Below the pieces are notes generated by a model, which had not been told where the DNA came from, ran no database searches, and worked only from the letters and a program-made list of their open reading frames with translations. Positions 1-7,374 of a stretch of DNA of 64,000 nucleotides are shown here, in pieces; position 1 is the first letter of the stretch, and each line of letters opens with the position of its first letter. The stretch comes from Achromobacter pestifer (GTDB taxonomy: Bacteria; Pseudomonadota; Gammaproteobacteria; Burkholderiales; Burkholderiaceae_B): the NCBI RefSeq assembly GCF_902859625.1, contig NZ_CADIJX010000002.1, forward strand, positions 868,001-932,000, in the 5' to 3' direction. The position numbers and the translations under genes are program-made.

Positions 1-795
1 CGCGACCAGCCGCAATTGCGTACCGCGTATGCCCTGGAGTCGGTGGCCGATGAGCTCAGCTTCATTGTGGGGCCGCCCATTTCAGTAGGCTTGAGCGTGG
101 CGCTGTTTCCGCAGGCTGCGCCGCTGGCCGCCGCATTGTTGCTGGCGGTGGGCGTGACCGCGTTCGTCTTGCAACGGGGCACCGCGCCCGCCGTGCAGGT
201 CAGGGAGGCAGGCCGTGAGGCTTCGGTGCTGCGCATGCCCTCGATGCGATCGCTTGTCGCCATGATGTCGGCCATGGGTGTGATCGTCGGCACCATCGAC
301 GTGCTCAGCGTTGCGTTTGCCCGCGCGCAGGGCGTGCCTGCGGGGGCCAGTCTGATCCTGTCGGCCTATGCCTTGGGGTCGTGCGTGGCGGGGCTGGTCT
401 TCGGCGTGCTGAAGTTCCAGATGCCGCTTCCCCGGATGCTGTCGATCGCCGCCGCCGTCACCGCCTTCACGACCTTGCCCTTGCTGCTGGTGAACGATCT
501 GATCACGTTGTCTCTGGGCGTGCTGCTGGCCGGGCTGTCGTTCGCGCCCACCATGATCATCGCCATGGCGTTGGTCGAAAGCAGTGTGCCGGGCCAGCGT
601 CTGACCGAGGGGCTGACGTGGCTGGTGACGGGGCTGGGTGCCGGCGTGGCTGCGGGTGCCGCGTTGGCGGGATGGGTGGTCGATCACTATGGCGTGCGCG
701 CGGGATTCTGGACGGCGGTCGCCGCGGGCGCCATCGTGCTGCTGGTGGCGTTACCCGGCGGGCGAACGCGGGCGTCTGGGCGCGTGGCGTCCTGA
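1..795 (+). CDS. MFS transporter, C-terminal part (5' end outside window)
   Basis: The reading frame is open from the first base and ends at TGA 793-795, giving 264 residues of a protein that begins upstream of the window. The visible part carries runs of hydrophobic segments typical of the second half of a 12-helix major facilitator. Near the left edge is an RTAYALESVADELSFIVGPP stretch, the usual loop and helix sequence of sugar- or drug-efflux-type MFS proteins around helices 4-5. It would be an inner-membrane secondary transporter; the substrate cannot be told. A TTG at position 16 could be mistaken for a start, but homology continues to its left (R-D-Q-P-Q), so the gene is cut by the window edge rather than short. 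Confidence 0.85.
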   Translation, partial: RDQPQLRTAYALESVADELSFIVGPPISVGLSVALFPQAAPLAAALLLAVGVTAFVLQRGTAPAVQVREAGREASVLRMPSMRSLVAMMSAMGVIVGTIDVLSVAFARAQGVPAGASLILSAYALGSCVAGLVFGVLKFQMPLPRMLSIAAAVTAFTTLPLLLVNDLITLSLGVLLAGLSFAPTMIIAMALVESSVPGQRLTEGLTWLVTGLGAGVAAGAALAGWVVDHYGVRAGFWTAVAAGAIVLLVALPGGRTRASGRVAS

Positions 796-861
796 CGCGG
801 GCGGCTCGATAGAATGCGGGTTCCGGCGCATCGCGGGACGCGCCGCCCACAGGAGCACATC

Positions 862-1260
862 ATGTCCAGAACCGTCGTCAATCCCGACACCGTTTTCAAC
901 ACCGTCCAGTATGGATTCAGCCAAGCCGTCATCGTGACGGGGCAGCGCAGGATGCTGCTGTCGGGTCAGGTCGGCGTCGACATCCATGAACGCACGGTCG
1001 GACCAGGCCTGCAAGAGCAGACCGAGGCCGCGCTGGACAATATCGAGCGGGTGCTGGCCGCGGCGGGCGGCAAGCTGGCTCAGGTGATCATGCTGCGGAT
1101 CTACATCTGCGAGACGGCCCGCGAAGATCAGGAAGCGATCGCGCAAACCTTGCGTGACCGCTTTCCGATCGATCCACCGCCGTCATCATGGGTCATCGTC
1201 AGTGGCCTGTCGTTGCCGGAATGGCTGATCGAGATCGAAGCCGAAGCGATGCTGGATTAA
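862..1260 (+). CDS. RidA/YjgF-YER057c-UK114 family protein lacking the catalytic arginine
   Basis: This 132-residue protein has the RidA fold signature: LSGQVGVD near residues 34-40, the helix with EAALDNIERVLAAAG, and the C-terminal IEIEA strand. Start ATG 862 is preceded by AGGAG at 851-855. A longer in-frame start at 814 has no comparable ribosome site. True RidA deaminases have an arginine in the P-x-R-x-x-V motif that binds the imine or enamine carboxylate. Here that place reads PPSSWV, with Ser108 where Arg is expected. The protein therefore probably belongs to one of the Rid subfamilies without 2-aminoacrylate deaminase activity. It lies between the MFS gene and a convergent LysR gene, and a second, canonical RidA is encoded at 3526. 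Confidence 0.85.
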   Translation: MSRTVVNPDTVFNTVQYGFSQAVIVTGQRRMLLSGQVGVDIHERTVGPGLQEQTEAALDNIERVLAAAGGKLAQVIMLRIYICETAREDQEAIAQTLRDRFPIDPPPSSWVIVSGLSLPEWLIEIEAEAMLD

Positions 1261-1290
1261 GTGCGCGTCTGGCGCGGCAAGCGTTGTCGC

Positions 1291-2202
1291 CTAGGCCTTG
1301 TCGCGCCACGGTGTGGAGCCGAATGCGGCACGCAGATGCGCCAGGAAGCCGGCCGTCCGGGCGGACAGGTCCTGGCGTGATTTCACCAATGCCACCACGT
1401 TGGCGTCGGGCAGGTTCCATCCCGCAAGCAGCGGCACCAGCGATCGTGTTTTCAAGTGCTCCGCGACATCCCACTCCGACCGCGCGACGATGCCGTGTCC
1501 GGCCAGCGCCCAGTCCACGGCGGCGGCGCCAGTATTGCTGGATAGCGCCGGCGCGATGCGTACGCCGACAGCGGGCCCCCGGCCGCGCTTGAAGCGCCAC
1601 AACGTGACGTCTTCATCGTTCTCGCGCAAGGCGATGCAGTCATGGTCGCGCAAGTCTTCCGGTTTGGCGGGCGCTCCGTGGCGTGCCAGATAGGAGGGCG
1701 CCGCACACAGGATGCGGCGGTTGGGGGCCAGCGGATAGGCCACCAAGGTCGAATCGCGCAGTTCGCCGATGTGCACCATGACGTCCCAGTTGTCGGTGGC
1801 CAACCGGGGCGGGCCGTCGGACAATGTCAGGCTGGCGGTGACGTTGTCGCTGCTTTCGCGGAAACCGGCCACCAGCCCGGCGATGTATCGCTGGCCGAAA
1901 CCCAGCGGCGCCACCACACGCAGATGTCCTGCCACCACCCCGCGCCGTCCGGCCAGTTCATCGGCCAGATCGCCCAGTTCGCCGCAGATCTGCCCGGCCC
2001 GCAACGCCAGCAGCCGTCCTTCATCGGTCAGCGCGGTGCCGCGTCCTGACCGGTTCACCAGCCTCACGCCCAAGCGCTTTTCCAGCGCATGCAGCCGCTG
2101 CGTCACGGCTGGGGGCGTCACGTCCAGCGCGCGCGCGGCCTGCGCGAGCGATTGCGTGGCGGCCAGGCTCAGGAAGAATCGCAAGTCGTCTGTGGTGATC
2201 AT
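1291..2202 (-). CDS. LysR family transcriptional regulator
   Basis: The 303-residue protein has an N-terminal winged helix-turn-helix (about residues 5-65, with LRFFLSLAATQSLAQAARAL and VTPPAVTQRLHALEKRLG) followed by a LysR-type effector-binding domain of normal length. The ATG at 2202 is 128 bp from the divergent DSD1-type gene. The gap contains a perfect palindrome at 2213-2229, a plausible operator. By the usual LysR arrangement it would control the divergent PLP enzyme and the RidA gene, with an amino acid or related small molecule as co-inducer. The effector is not inferable from sequence. Confidence 0.9.
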   Translation of the reverse strand: MITTDDLRFFLSLAATQSLAQAARALDVTPPAVTQRLHALEKRLGVRLVNRSGRGTALTDEGRLLALRAGQICGELGDLADELAGRRGVVAGHLRVVAPLGFGQRYIAGLVAGFRESSDNVTASLTLSDGPPRLATDNWDVMVHIGELRDSTLVAYPLAPNRRILCAAPSYLARHGAPAKPEDLRDHDCIALRENDEDVTLWRFKRGRGPAVGVRIAPALSSNTGAAAVDWALAGHGIVARSEWDVAEHLKTRSLVPLLAGWNLPDANVVALVKSRQDLSARTAGFLAHLRAAFGSTPWRDKA

Positions 2203-2212
2203 TCAGGTATGA

Positions 2213-2229
2213 CTTAATTGAAAATTAAG
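2213..2229. promoter_or_regulatory. Candidate LysR operator (perfect inverted repeat)
   Basis: CTTAATT-GAA-AATTAAG is an exact 7+3+7 inverted repeat that contains T-N11-A spacing, the generic LysR half-site pattern. It lies 11 bp upstream of the lysR start codon and about 100 bp upstream of the divergent PLP-enzyme gene, in an AT-rich patch within GC-rich flanks. Confidence 0.5.
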
Positions 2230-2330
2230 CTCGTATTAAACACGTACAAGCCGCGCCGCGCCATACTACAGGCAGCCAGACCCAGGCCCGCCTGACGTCT
2301 TTCCGATCTGATTTGCCGAGAACCGCCCCG

Positions 2331-3485
2331 ATGACGACCCCCAGCCTGCCGCCCACCCTGGACTCTCTGGAAACCCCTTGCCTGCTGTTGGACGAAACGC
2401 GCATGACGCGCAACATCCAGCGTCTGAATGCGCTGATGGCAGGCCACGGCGTGCAATTGCGCCCGCACCTGAAGACACCCAAATCGATCGATGTCGCGCG
2501 CCGCGTGATGACAAGTCCCCAAGGGCCGGCAGCCGTCTCCACGTTGCAGGAGGCGGAACAGTTCGCGGCCGCGGGCGTCACTGACCTGCTCTATGCGGTT
2601 GGCGTGTCTCCCTCGAAACTGGACCGCGTGCTGGCGTTGCGCGCAAAGGGCGTGGACCTGACCGTGGTGGTGGATAGCATCGAAGCGGCGAGGGCGGTGG
2701 CTGCCCGTGCCGCCATGGCAGGCAGCCCCATCCCCACGTTGATCGAGATTGATTGCGACGGGCACCGCGCGGGCGTGCAGCCAGACAATCACGATCATCT
2801 GCTGGCGGTTGCGAACGTGCTGCACGACGCAGGCTGCCTGCGCGGCGTCATGACGCACGCCGGCGAATCCTACGGCTGCCGCAGCGTCGACGCCATTGCC
2901 GACATGGCCGAGCAAGAGCGCTGGGCCGCCGTCAGTTGCGCCGAGACGATCCGCCACGCGGGGATGCCGTGCCCGGTGGTCAGCATCGGTTCCACGCCCA
3001 CCGCCCACTTTGCGCGCAACCTGGACGGTGTCACGGAGGTGCGCGCCGGTGTGTATGTGTTCTTCGATCTGGTGATGGCGGGGCTGGGTGTGTGCTCGGT
3101 CGAGGACATCGCGACGACCGTGCTGACAACCGTCATCGGTCATCAAGCCGACAAGGGTTGGATCCTGGTCGACGCGGGCTGGATGGCCATGTCGCGCGAT
3201 CGTGGCACGGCCAAGCAACCCGTCGATCAGTTGTATGGCCTGGTGTGCGACGCCGATGGCCGTGTCTATCCTGACCTGCTGTTGGCCGAGACGAATCAGG
3301 AGCAGGGCATCATCACGCTACGGCCCGGCAGCGGCGCCAGCCTGCCCGATCTGCCGTTGGGGACGAAGCTGCGCATTGTCCCGAATCACGCATGCGCCAC
3401 CTGCGCGCAGCACGAGGCCTATCAGGTCGTGCGCCCGGGCGAACCAGGGGTCGTGGCCCGCTGGGAACGCTTTCGCGGTTGGTAG
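2331..3485 (+). CDS. DSD1-type PLP enzyme (D-serine dehydratase / D-threonine aldolase family)
   Basis: A 384-residue fold-type III PLP enzyme with an alanine-racemase-like N-terminal barrel and a D-serine-dehydratase-like C-terminal domain. The PLP lysine is Lys48 in RPHLKTPKS. The C-terminal zinc ligands of the eukaryotic-type D-serine dehydratase are present as PNHACAT (His353 and Cys355). The family either dehydrates D-serine to pyruvate and ammonia or cleaves D-threonine or D-3-hydroxyaspartate; the H-x-C pair is seen in both groups, so the substrate is left open. ATG 2331 was chosen over the in-frame TTG 2313 because the conserved sequence starts after it. A RidA gene follows 40 bp downstream, which fits an enzyme releasing a reactive enamine such as 2-aminoacrylate. 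Confidence 0.85.
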   Translation: MTTPSLPPTLDSLETPCLLLDETRMTRNIQRLNALMAGHGVQLRPHLKTPKSIDVARRVMTSPQGPAAVSTLQEAEQFAAAGVTDLLYAVGVSPSKLDRVLALRAKGVDLTVVVDSIEAARAVAARAAMAGSPIPTLIEIDCDGHRAGVQPDNHDHLLAVANVLHDAGCLRGVMTHAGESYGCRSVDAIADMAEQERWAAVSCAETIRHAGMPCPVVSIGSTPTAHFARNLDGVTEVRAGVYVFFDLVMAGLGVCSVEDIATTVLTTVIGHQADKGWILVDAGWMAMSRDRGTAKQPVDQLYGLVCDADGRVYPDLLLAETNQEQGIITLRPGSGASLPDLPLGTKLRIVPNHACATCAQHEAYQVVRPGEPGVVARWERFRGW

Positions 3486-3525
3486 CCTGCGCTCCACGCT
3501 TTACGCATATCAACGGGAATGGAAC

Positions 3526-3921
3526 ATGGATTTGATCAATACCCCCAATGCCACGCCGCCCGCAGGGCACTACTCGCAGGCGGTGCGCGCGAATGGCTTT
3601 GTCTTCGTCTCCGGGCAACTGGGTTTCCTGCCCCCCGCGCAGGCCGGGGCCAAACCGCAACTGGCGGCCGGGGCCTCCGGCCAGACCGTAGAGGCTCTGC
3701 GCAGCGTGAAGGCGATTCTTGAGGCTGCCGGCGCCTCAATGGCCACGGTCGCCAATGTCACGGTGTACATCTCGGATATCGGCTTATGGGACGAGGTGAA
3801 CCGGGTTTACGAACGCGCTTTCGGCAATCATCGTCCCGCGCGGGCCGTCGTGCCCACGGGTGCACTGCATTACGGCGCGCTGGTCGAGATCAGCGTGGTG
3901 GCGGTCGCCGCTCAGGGATGA
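3526..3921 (+). CDS. RidA family enamine/imine deaminase
   Basis: This 131-residue protein has all the canonical RidA features: a YSQAV motif at residues 16-20, FVSGQLGF, the catalytic arginine Arg106 in PARAVVP, and Glu121 in the terminal strand. Members form trimers in the cytoplasm and hydrolyse enamines and imines (for example 2-aminoacrylate) released by PLP enzymes. ATG 3526 lies 40 bp after the PLP-enzyme stop codon, so the two are probably co-transcribed, and RidA would clear the product of the preceding enzyme. An upstream in-frame extension to 3202 runs inside the previous gene and was not used. Confidence 0.9.
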   Translation: MDLINTPNATPPAGHYSQAVRANGFVFVSGQLGFLPPAQAGAKPQLAAGASGQTVEALRSVKAILEAAGASMATVANVTVYISDIGLWDEVNRVYERAFGNHRPARAVVPTGALHYGALVEISVVAVAAQG

Positions 3922-3972
3922 TCCGGCGCCTATAATGCGGGCGCCTCAATGCCTTCGGGGGAGAACGTCCGC

Positions 3973-4245
3973 ATGCAGTACGAATACCTGTTCTGGTCCA
4001 TGGCCGCGATGGTGGCGGCCGCGCTGATCGGCGGCTCGCTGTGTGGCCGCTTGCGCTCGGTCAAGCACGTGTTGATGGGAGTGGTCGCGCTGGCCGCCGC
4101 GGTATTCGTGGCGGTCTTCCTGCTGTCTCGCCACGGGGGCTTCAGCGATCTGTCGGCGATGCTGTCGATCGCCGCCTTCATGTTCAGCCTGGTGATCGGC
4201 ACCGCCGCATCGCTGCTCACGCGGCGCATCTTGCAGCGCCGCTGA
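3973..4245 (+). CDS. Small three-helix membrane protein, unknown function
   Basis: A 90-residue protein with three predicted hydrophobic segments: LFWSMAAMVAAALIGGSLCG, then VLMGVVALAAAVFVAVFLL, then AMLSIAAFMFSLVIGTAASL. It ends in basic residues (TRRILQRR), which suggests a cytoplasmic C-terminus. ATG 3973 is favoured because GGGGGAG (3957-3963) lies about 9 bases before it; ATG 3949 is an in-frame alternative adding 8 residues. I do not recognise a family. It sits between ridA and a convergent DUF2513-like gene. Confidence 0.6.
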   Translation: MQYEYLFWSMAAMVAAALIGGSLCGRLRSVKHVLMGVVALAAAVFVAVFLLSRHGGFSDLSAMLSIAAFMFSLVIGTAASLLTRRILQRR

Positions 4246-4263
4246 GCCCCAGGCTTACCCGCT

Positions 4264-4566
4264 TTATTCTTCGGCGTCGAAGTCTTCGGCGTCTTCTTCG
4301 TCGTCCTCGTCCTGCTCCAGAGCGTCGTAGCCCTTCCACGTGATGCGCCAGCGCGTCGCGGCGGCGCTGGCGGCCGTCTCGCTGACTTGCTTGACCAGTC
4401 CGGCGTCGGACAGCAGGTCCAGGTGGTGCGCAATGACTTGCAGGCCTTGTTCTTCAGGGTGCGGGGCCAGGGCGGCGTTCTTGATGTCGTGCGTGCTCAG
4501 GTTGGGGCCAGGCGCGTCGCGCAGGGCGCCCAGAATCGTGACGACCAGATCGAAATCGCGTTGCAT
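4264..4566 (-). CDS. DUF2513-like small protein
   Basis: A 100-residue protein starting MQRDFDLVVTILGAL, with a central EEQGLQVIAHHLDLLSDAGL segment and RWRITWKGYDAL. These match the layout of DUF2513 proteins: M-x-R-D-x-D-L-I at the start, then a winged-helix-like H-L-x-L-L-x-x-A-G-L, then L-T-W-x-G. The fold is probably a winged helix. A very acidic tail (EQDEDDEEDAEDFDAEE) ends the protein. Function is unknown. The frame continues open upstream to 5088, but that part is antisense to another gene and has no such similarity, so ATG 4566 is used. Confidence 0.65.
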   Translation of the reverse strand: MQRDFDLVVTILGALRDAPGPNLSTHDIKNAALAPHPEEQGLQVIAHHLDLLSDAGLVKQVSETAASAAATRWRITWKGYDALEQDEDDEEDAEDFDAEE

Positions 4567-4686
4567 GATGTTCACCGTATTGAAAATGTGTAGGCCGACA
4601 ATAGCAGAGTTCCGTGGTGCCAATGCGACAGTGCGCAAGGCCGGGTTACAGTCCAGGGTTCTCGACAACAAGACACATTGAACTTT

Positions 4687-5085
4687 ATGAAGAAACCCGC
4701 TGAACGCGATTGCCTCGCGGTGATCCCCGGTTACTCGGGCCAGGCTGCCAAGCTCTTTCTTGCGCGCGGCGAAGACGACCGCATTGGCGGCGTGACGGTG
4801 TACGACCTGCTTGGCCACGTCAAGCTGCAAGGCGATGCCGAGGCCGCCGCCACCTGGGTGGCCGAGTGGCTGGCCGAGGAATCCGGCAACCGCAAGGCCC
4901 GCCGCACCCAGTTGCTGGCGCAGATGTTCATCTGCAAGCTCACGGGCGACGACAAGGCGGCTTTCCTGGCCGCCCAGAAGCCGTTGATCCGCATTCTGGC
5001 CGAGGCCGGGGTGCGTTGCCGTAGCGTCGCAGCCACGTCTGGCGCCGCCAGGCAGTCCCTGGGACCGAATGTCAAGAAGCATTAG
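4687..5085 (+). CDS. Conserved-looking hypothetical protein
   Basis: A 132-residue soluble protein (ATG 4687; an in-frame TTG at 4678 is possible) with alanine- and lysine-rich helices and no signal peptide or membrane segment. I recognise no domain. Codon use (GC-rich third positions) matches the chromosome, which supports a real gene. It is divergent from the DUF2513-like gene across about 120 bp. Confidence 0.5.
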   Translation: MKKPAERDCLAVIPGYSGQAAKLFLARGEDDRIGGVTVYDLLGHVKLQGDAEAAATWVAEWLAEESGNRKARRTQLLAQMFICKLTGDDKAAFLAAQKPLIRILAEAGVRCRSVAATSGAARQSLGPNVKKH

Positions 5086-5180
5086 CATAAGGCTGTTATA
5101 GTCGCGCCTGGGCGTGAGATTGCACCTGAACGGTGCGTGCGTCCAAGCGGGCTTGGCCTGCTGATCAAGGAAGATTGAAC

Positions 5181-5501
5181 ATGGAAATAGTAAGTCGGCA
5201 CCTTGCCGACGTGGCGGGCGGCGTCGAGCTGCTCACGACGATTGATGGCGAGTCCATCAGCGTCTATGTCGTGGTGGGCGTAACCGATCTCAATGCGATC
5301 GCGGAAATCGTTCCCACTGAAAAAGTCGACGCCGGAGCGGATATACACGCTTCAAATGTCGACAATGTTGATAATGCGCAAGAACAAATCGACCAAGTCC
5401 TGGAAAATATGAATCCCGGCGACGTGGCGGTTTTCCTTTGCTCGGGTTCCGATGCTTTTGGCGCGGCGCTCGATTTGTTGGGTTTACCTATCGACGAGTA
5501 A
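5181..5501 (+). CDS. Hypothetical acidic protein
   Basis: A 106-residue, strongly acidic protein (MEIVSRHLADVAGGVELL at the N-terminus) with SD-like AAGGAAG at 5168-5174. There is a low-complexity ASNVDNVDNAQEQIDQVLEN segment near residues 57-76. No membrane segment or known motif is seen. From about 5300 onward its codons are more AT-rich than the neighbours', and the AT-rich composition continues into the following non-coding stretch. Confidence 0.5.
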   Translation: MEIVSRHLADVAGGVELLTTIDGESISVYVVVGVTDLNAIAEIVPTEKVDAGADIHASNVDNVDNAQEQIDQVLENMNPGDVAVFLCSGSDAFGAALDLLGLPIDE

Positions 5502-5871
5502 GCCTGACGGCAAACCAAAGTGCCTATCTGAACGGCGTATGAGGGTAGTACGGGTTTAGAAGGCATTTATATAAGCCTTGATTGTTTTTTTATGATGTAT
5601 GGGTGTTTACACCTATGCAGGGACAAGTTTTGCCTATGAAAACGTGTAAATTTTCAACGCAGTTTCTCTTTGTTGCATTATTGGCACGTATTTTTTAGGA
5701 TTATGTTGACTTGTGAGGGGAACATAACGATAGTGTCGGCACACGATCACAAGCGTTGCGATTTTCGTTCAGTGCCGTGCCTTTTCCGGCTCAGCGTTAT
5801 TGTTCTACTGTCCCCTCCTTGATTGATTCGTGACCTCCGGGCATTTGCCCATTATCTCTAGGAAATACAGT
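5502..5871. other. 370-bp AT-rich non-coding stretch with the first csp promoter and leader
   Basis: No credible reading frame is seen. The first 200 bp is unusually AT-rich for this genome (for example GATTGTTTTTTTATGATG around 5579). The second half holds a sigma-70 promoter (5706-5734) and an untranslated leader of about 130 nt for the first cold-shock gene. Near the end are TCCCCTCC-TTGAT (5811-5823), a GGGCA/TGCCC hairpin (5839-5850) and TCTAGG (5857-5862). Confidence 0.6.
5706..5734 (+). promoter_or_regulatory. Sigma-70-type promoter of cold-shock gene 1
   Basis: TTGACT (5706-5711), a 17-bp spacer and GATAGT (5729-5734). The -10 box starts 143 bp before the ATG, implying a long leader as is known for cspA-type cold-inducible mRNAs. 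The second csp gene has the same arrangement with a 142-bp distance. Confidence 0.6.
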
Positions 5872-6075
5872 ATGGAAACCGGCGTCGTTAAGTGGTTCAA
5901 TTCGGAAAAAGGCTATGGCTTCATCACCCCGGAAGCGGGTGGTAAGGATCTGTTCGCTCACTTCTCCGAAATCCAGGGTTCTGGCTTCAAGTCTCTGGAA
6001 GAGAACCAGCGCGTCAGCTTTGTGACGGCCAATGGCCCCAAGGGCCCGCAAGCTACGAAGATTCAGGTCCTGTAA
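5872..6075 (+). CDS. Cold-shock protein (CspA family)
   Basis: This 67-residue single cold-shock domain carries the RNP1 motif KGYGFITP (residues about 13-20) and the RNP2 motif DLFAHFS (about 27-33), and binds single-stranded RNA or DNA as an RNA chaperone. The start [10 protein letters not shown] is standard for the family, with TCTAGGAAA just upstream as ribosome site. A strong intrinsic terminator follows 20 bp after the stop. A paralogue lies at 7073 with matched promoter spacing and leader motifs, suggesting common post-transcriptional control by temperature, as in other bacteria. Confidence 0.95.
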   Translation: METGVVKWFNSEKGYGFITPEAGGKDLFAHFSEIQGSGFKSLEENQRVSFVTANGPKGPQATKIQVL

Positions 6076-6087
6076 AGGTCTGAGTTT

Positions 6088-6117
6088 TCAAAAAAGCCCC
6101 TTCGGGGGCTTTTTTTG
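6088..6117 (+). terminator. Rho-independent terminator after cold-shock gene 1
   Basis: AGCCCC-TTCG-GGGGCT stem (6095-6110) preceded by an A-tract and followed by seven T residues. Confidence 0.85.
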
Positions 6118-6202
6118 TTTTTGCGCGGTATTCTTCCAAAGTTCCGGCCGCGCGGGCTTTGTGCGGTCATCGCCGCCTCTCCATGCCTTCAGGATCCTCG
6201 TT

Positions 6203-6766
6203 ATGACTTCCTCTTCCCCGAAGCCGCTTGCCGTTCAACCGCAAGACGTGGTCGCGTTCTGGACAGAGGCGGGGCCGCAACAGTGGTTCAGTAAAAGCGA
6301 TGCGTTCGACGCCGAATTCCGCAAGCGGTTTGAATCCGCGCACTGGGCTGCCGCCTCGCGTCAGCTGGATGCCTGGCTGGAAGATGCCGAGGGTGCCCTG
6401 GCACTGATGATTCTGCTGGACCAGTTCCCCCGGAATGCGTTTCGGGGTACGGCGCACATGTTCGCCACGGATCCCCTGGCCCAGTATTTCGCCGAACGCG
6501 CAATCGCCACGGGGCATGACCTCGCGGTGGATCCGCAATTGCGCCAGTTCTTTTATATGCCGTTTGAGCACGCGGAGAGCCTGGTGGTGCAGAACCGTGG
6601 CGTTGCGCTGATGGAGCCCCTGGACGCCGATACGCTGCGTTGGGCGGTCTTGCACCGCGACATCATCAAGCGCTTCGGGCGGTTCCCGCATCGCAACGGG
6701 GCGCTGGGGCGTCAGACCACCCAGGCCGAACAGGAATTCCTGGATGCCGGCGGCTTCTCGGGTTAG
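6203..6766 (+). CDS. DUF924 family protein
   Basis: A 187-residue protein with the DUF924 hallmarks: VVAFWTEAGPQQWFSKSDAFD near the start, FRKRFE, LILLDQFPRNAFRGT in the middle and FGRFPHRNGALGR towards the end. The family is a helical, TPR-like fold widespread in proteobacteria with no assigned biochemical role. ATG 6203 begins just before the conserved region; the frame is open further upstream (6032) but that part overlaps the csp terminator. It is apparently a single-gene unit between the two csp genes. Confidence 0.85.
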   Translation: MTSSSPKPLAVQPQDVVAFWTEAGPQQWFSKSDAFDAEFRKRFESAHWAAASRQLDAWLEDAEGALALMILLDQFPRNAFRGTAHMFATDPLAQYFAERAIATGHDLAVDPQLRQFFYMPFEHAESLVVQNRGVALMEPLDADTLRWAVLHRDIIKRFGRFPHRNGALGRQTTQAEQEFLDAGGFSG

Positions 6767-7072
6767 CTAGGCACGGCTCGGTATCGGCATGTATCTATTC
6801 ATGCCAAGGTGAAAATGTCGAGGGTTTGGGCATTGCAGACATCGGTTGATGCCGCGCCTGCCGGTTCGCGATGCGATTCCCAATCAGGTGTCGGCCTTTC
6901 GCATATTTGACGTTTTTCGGCGTTCACCAATACACTGGGTTCAGCGAGATTTTCAAGCGACGCGGTCTGCGTTAACTTGTCGCCGTCAGTGGTGCTGCGG
7001 TTGCTTCCCCTCCCATCCTTGATGATCTGGCGCCCCGCGAGAAATCGCTTTTTCTAGGTTCAAGGACACTCC
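6767..7072. other. 306-bp non-coding stretch with the second csp promoter and leader
   Basis: No gene is seen. It contains a small GGCATG/CATGCC hairpin (6786-6805), a sigma-70 promoter (6907-6936) and a leader of about 130 nt with TCCCCTCC (7006-7013), TTGAT (7019-7023) and TCTAGG (7053-7058), the same motifs in the same order as before the first csp gene. Confidence 0.6.
6907..6936 (+). promoter_or_regulatory. Sigma-70-type promoter of cold-shock gene 2
   Basis: TTGACG (6907-6912), an 18-bp spacer and TACACT (6931-6936). The -10 box begins 142 bp before the start codon. Confidence 0.6.
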
Positions 7073-7279
7073 ATGGCAACCGGCATCGTTAAGTGGTTCA
7101 ACGCCGAAAAGGGTTATGGCTTCATCATGCCCGACGACGGCAGCAAAGACCTTTTCGCTCATTACTCCGAAATCCGTAGCGAAGGCTACAAGTCGCTGCA
7201 GGAAAACCAGCGCGTCACCTTCGAGGTTGGCACTGGCCCCAAGGGTCCCAGCGCCAAGAACATCAAGGTCGCCGCCTGA
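7073..7279 (+). CDS. Cold-shock protein (CspA family), second copy
   Basis: A 68-residue cold-shock domain protein closely similar to the product at 5872 (same IVKWFNxEKGYGFI start, DLFAHYSEI and QENQRVTFE). Both RNA-binding motifs are intact (KGYGFIMP and DLFAHYS). AAGGA (7062-7066) provides the ribosome site before ATG 7073. A long, perfect-stem terminator lies 50 bp downstream. The two copies plus shared leader features suggest an ancient local duplication with DUF924 left between them. Confidence 0.95.
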   Translation: MATGIVKWFNAEKGYGFIMPDDGSKDLFAHYSEIRSEGYKSLQENQRVTFEVGTGPKGPSAKNIKVAA

Positions 7280-7325
7280 TGTTTTTCGGGTAGCGCGCCG
7301 GGGATTCCCGGTGTTCGGCCCATAA

Positions 7326-7362
7326 AAAAGCCCCCATGCGCAACGCATGGGGGCTTTTTTTT
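7326..7362. terminator. Strong bidirectional terminator between csp and the YqhA-type gene
   Basis: A 12-bp perfect stem AGCCCCCATGCG / CGCATGGGGGCT around a CAA loop (7329-7355), flanked by an A-tract on the left and eight T residues on the right. It can serve both converging genes. Confidence 0.9.
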
Positions 7363-7374
7363 CTGCGCCGTGCG

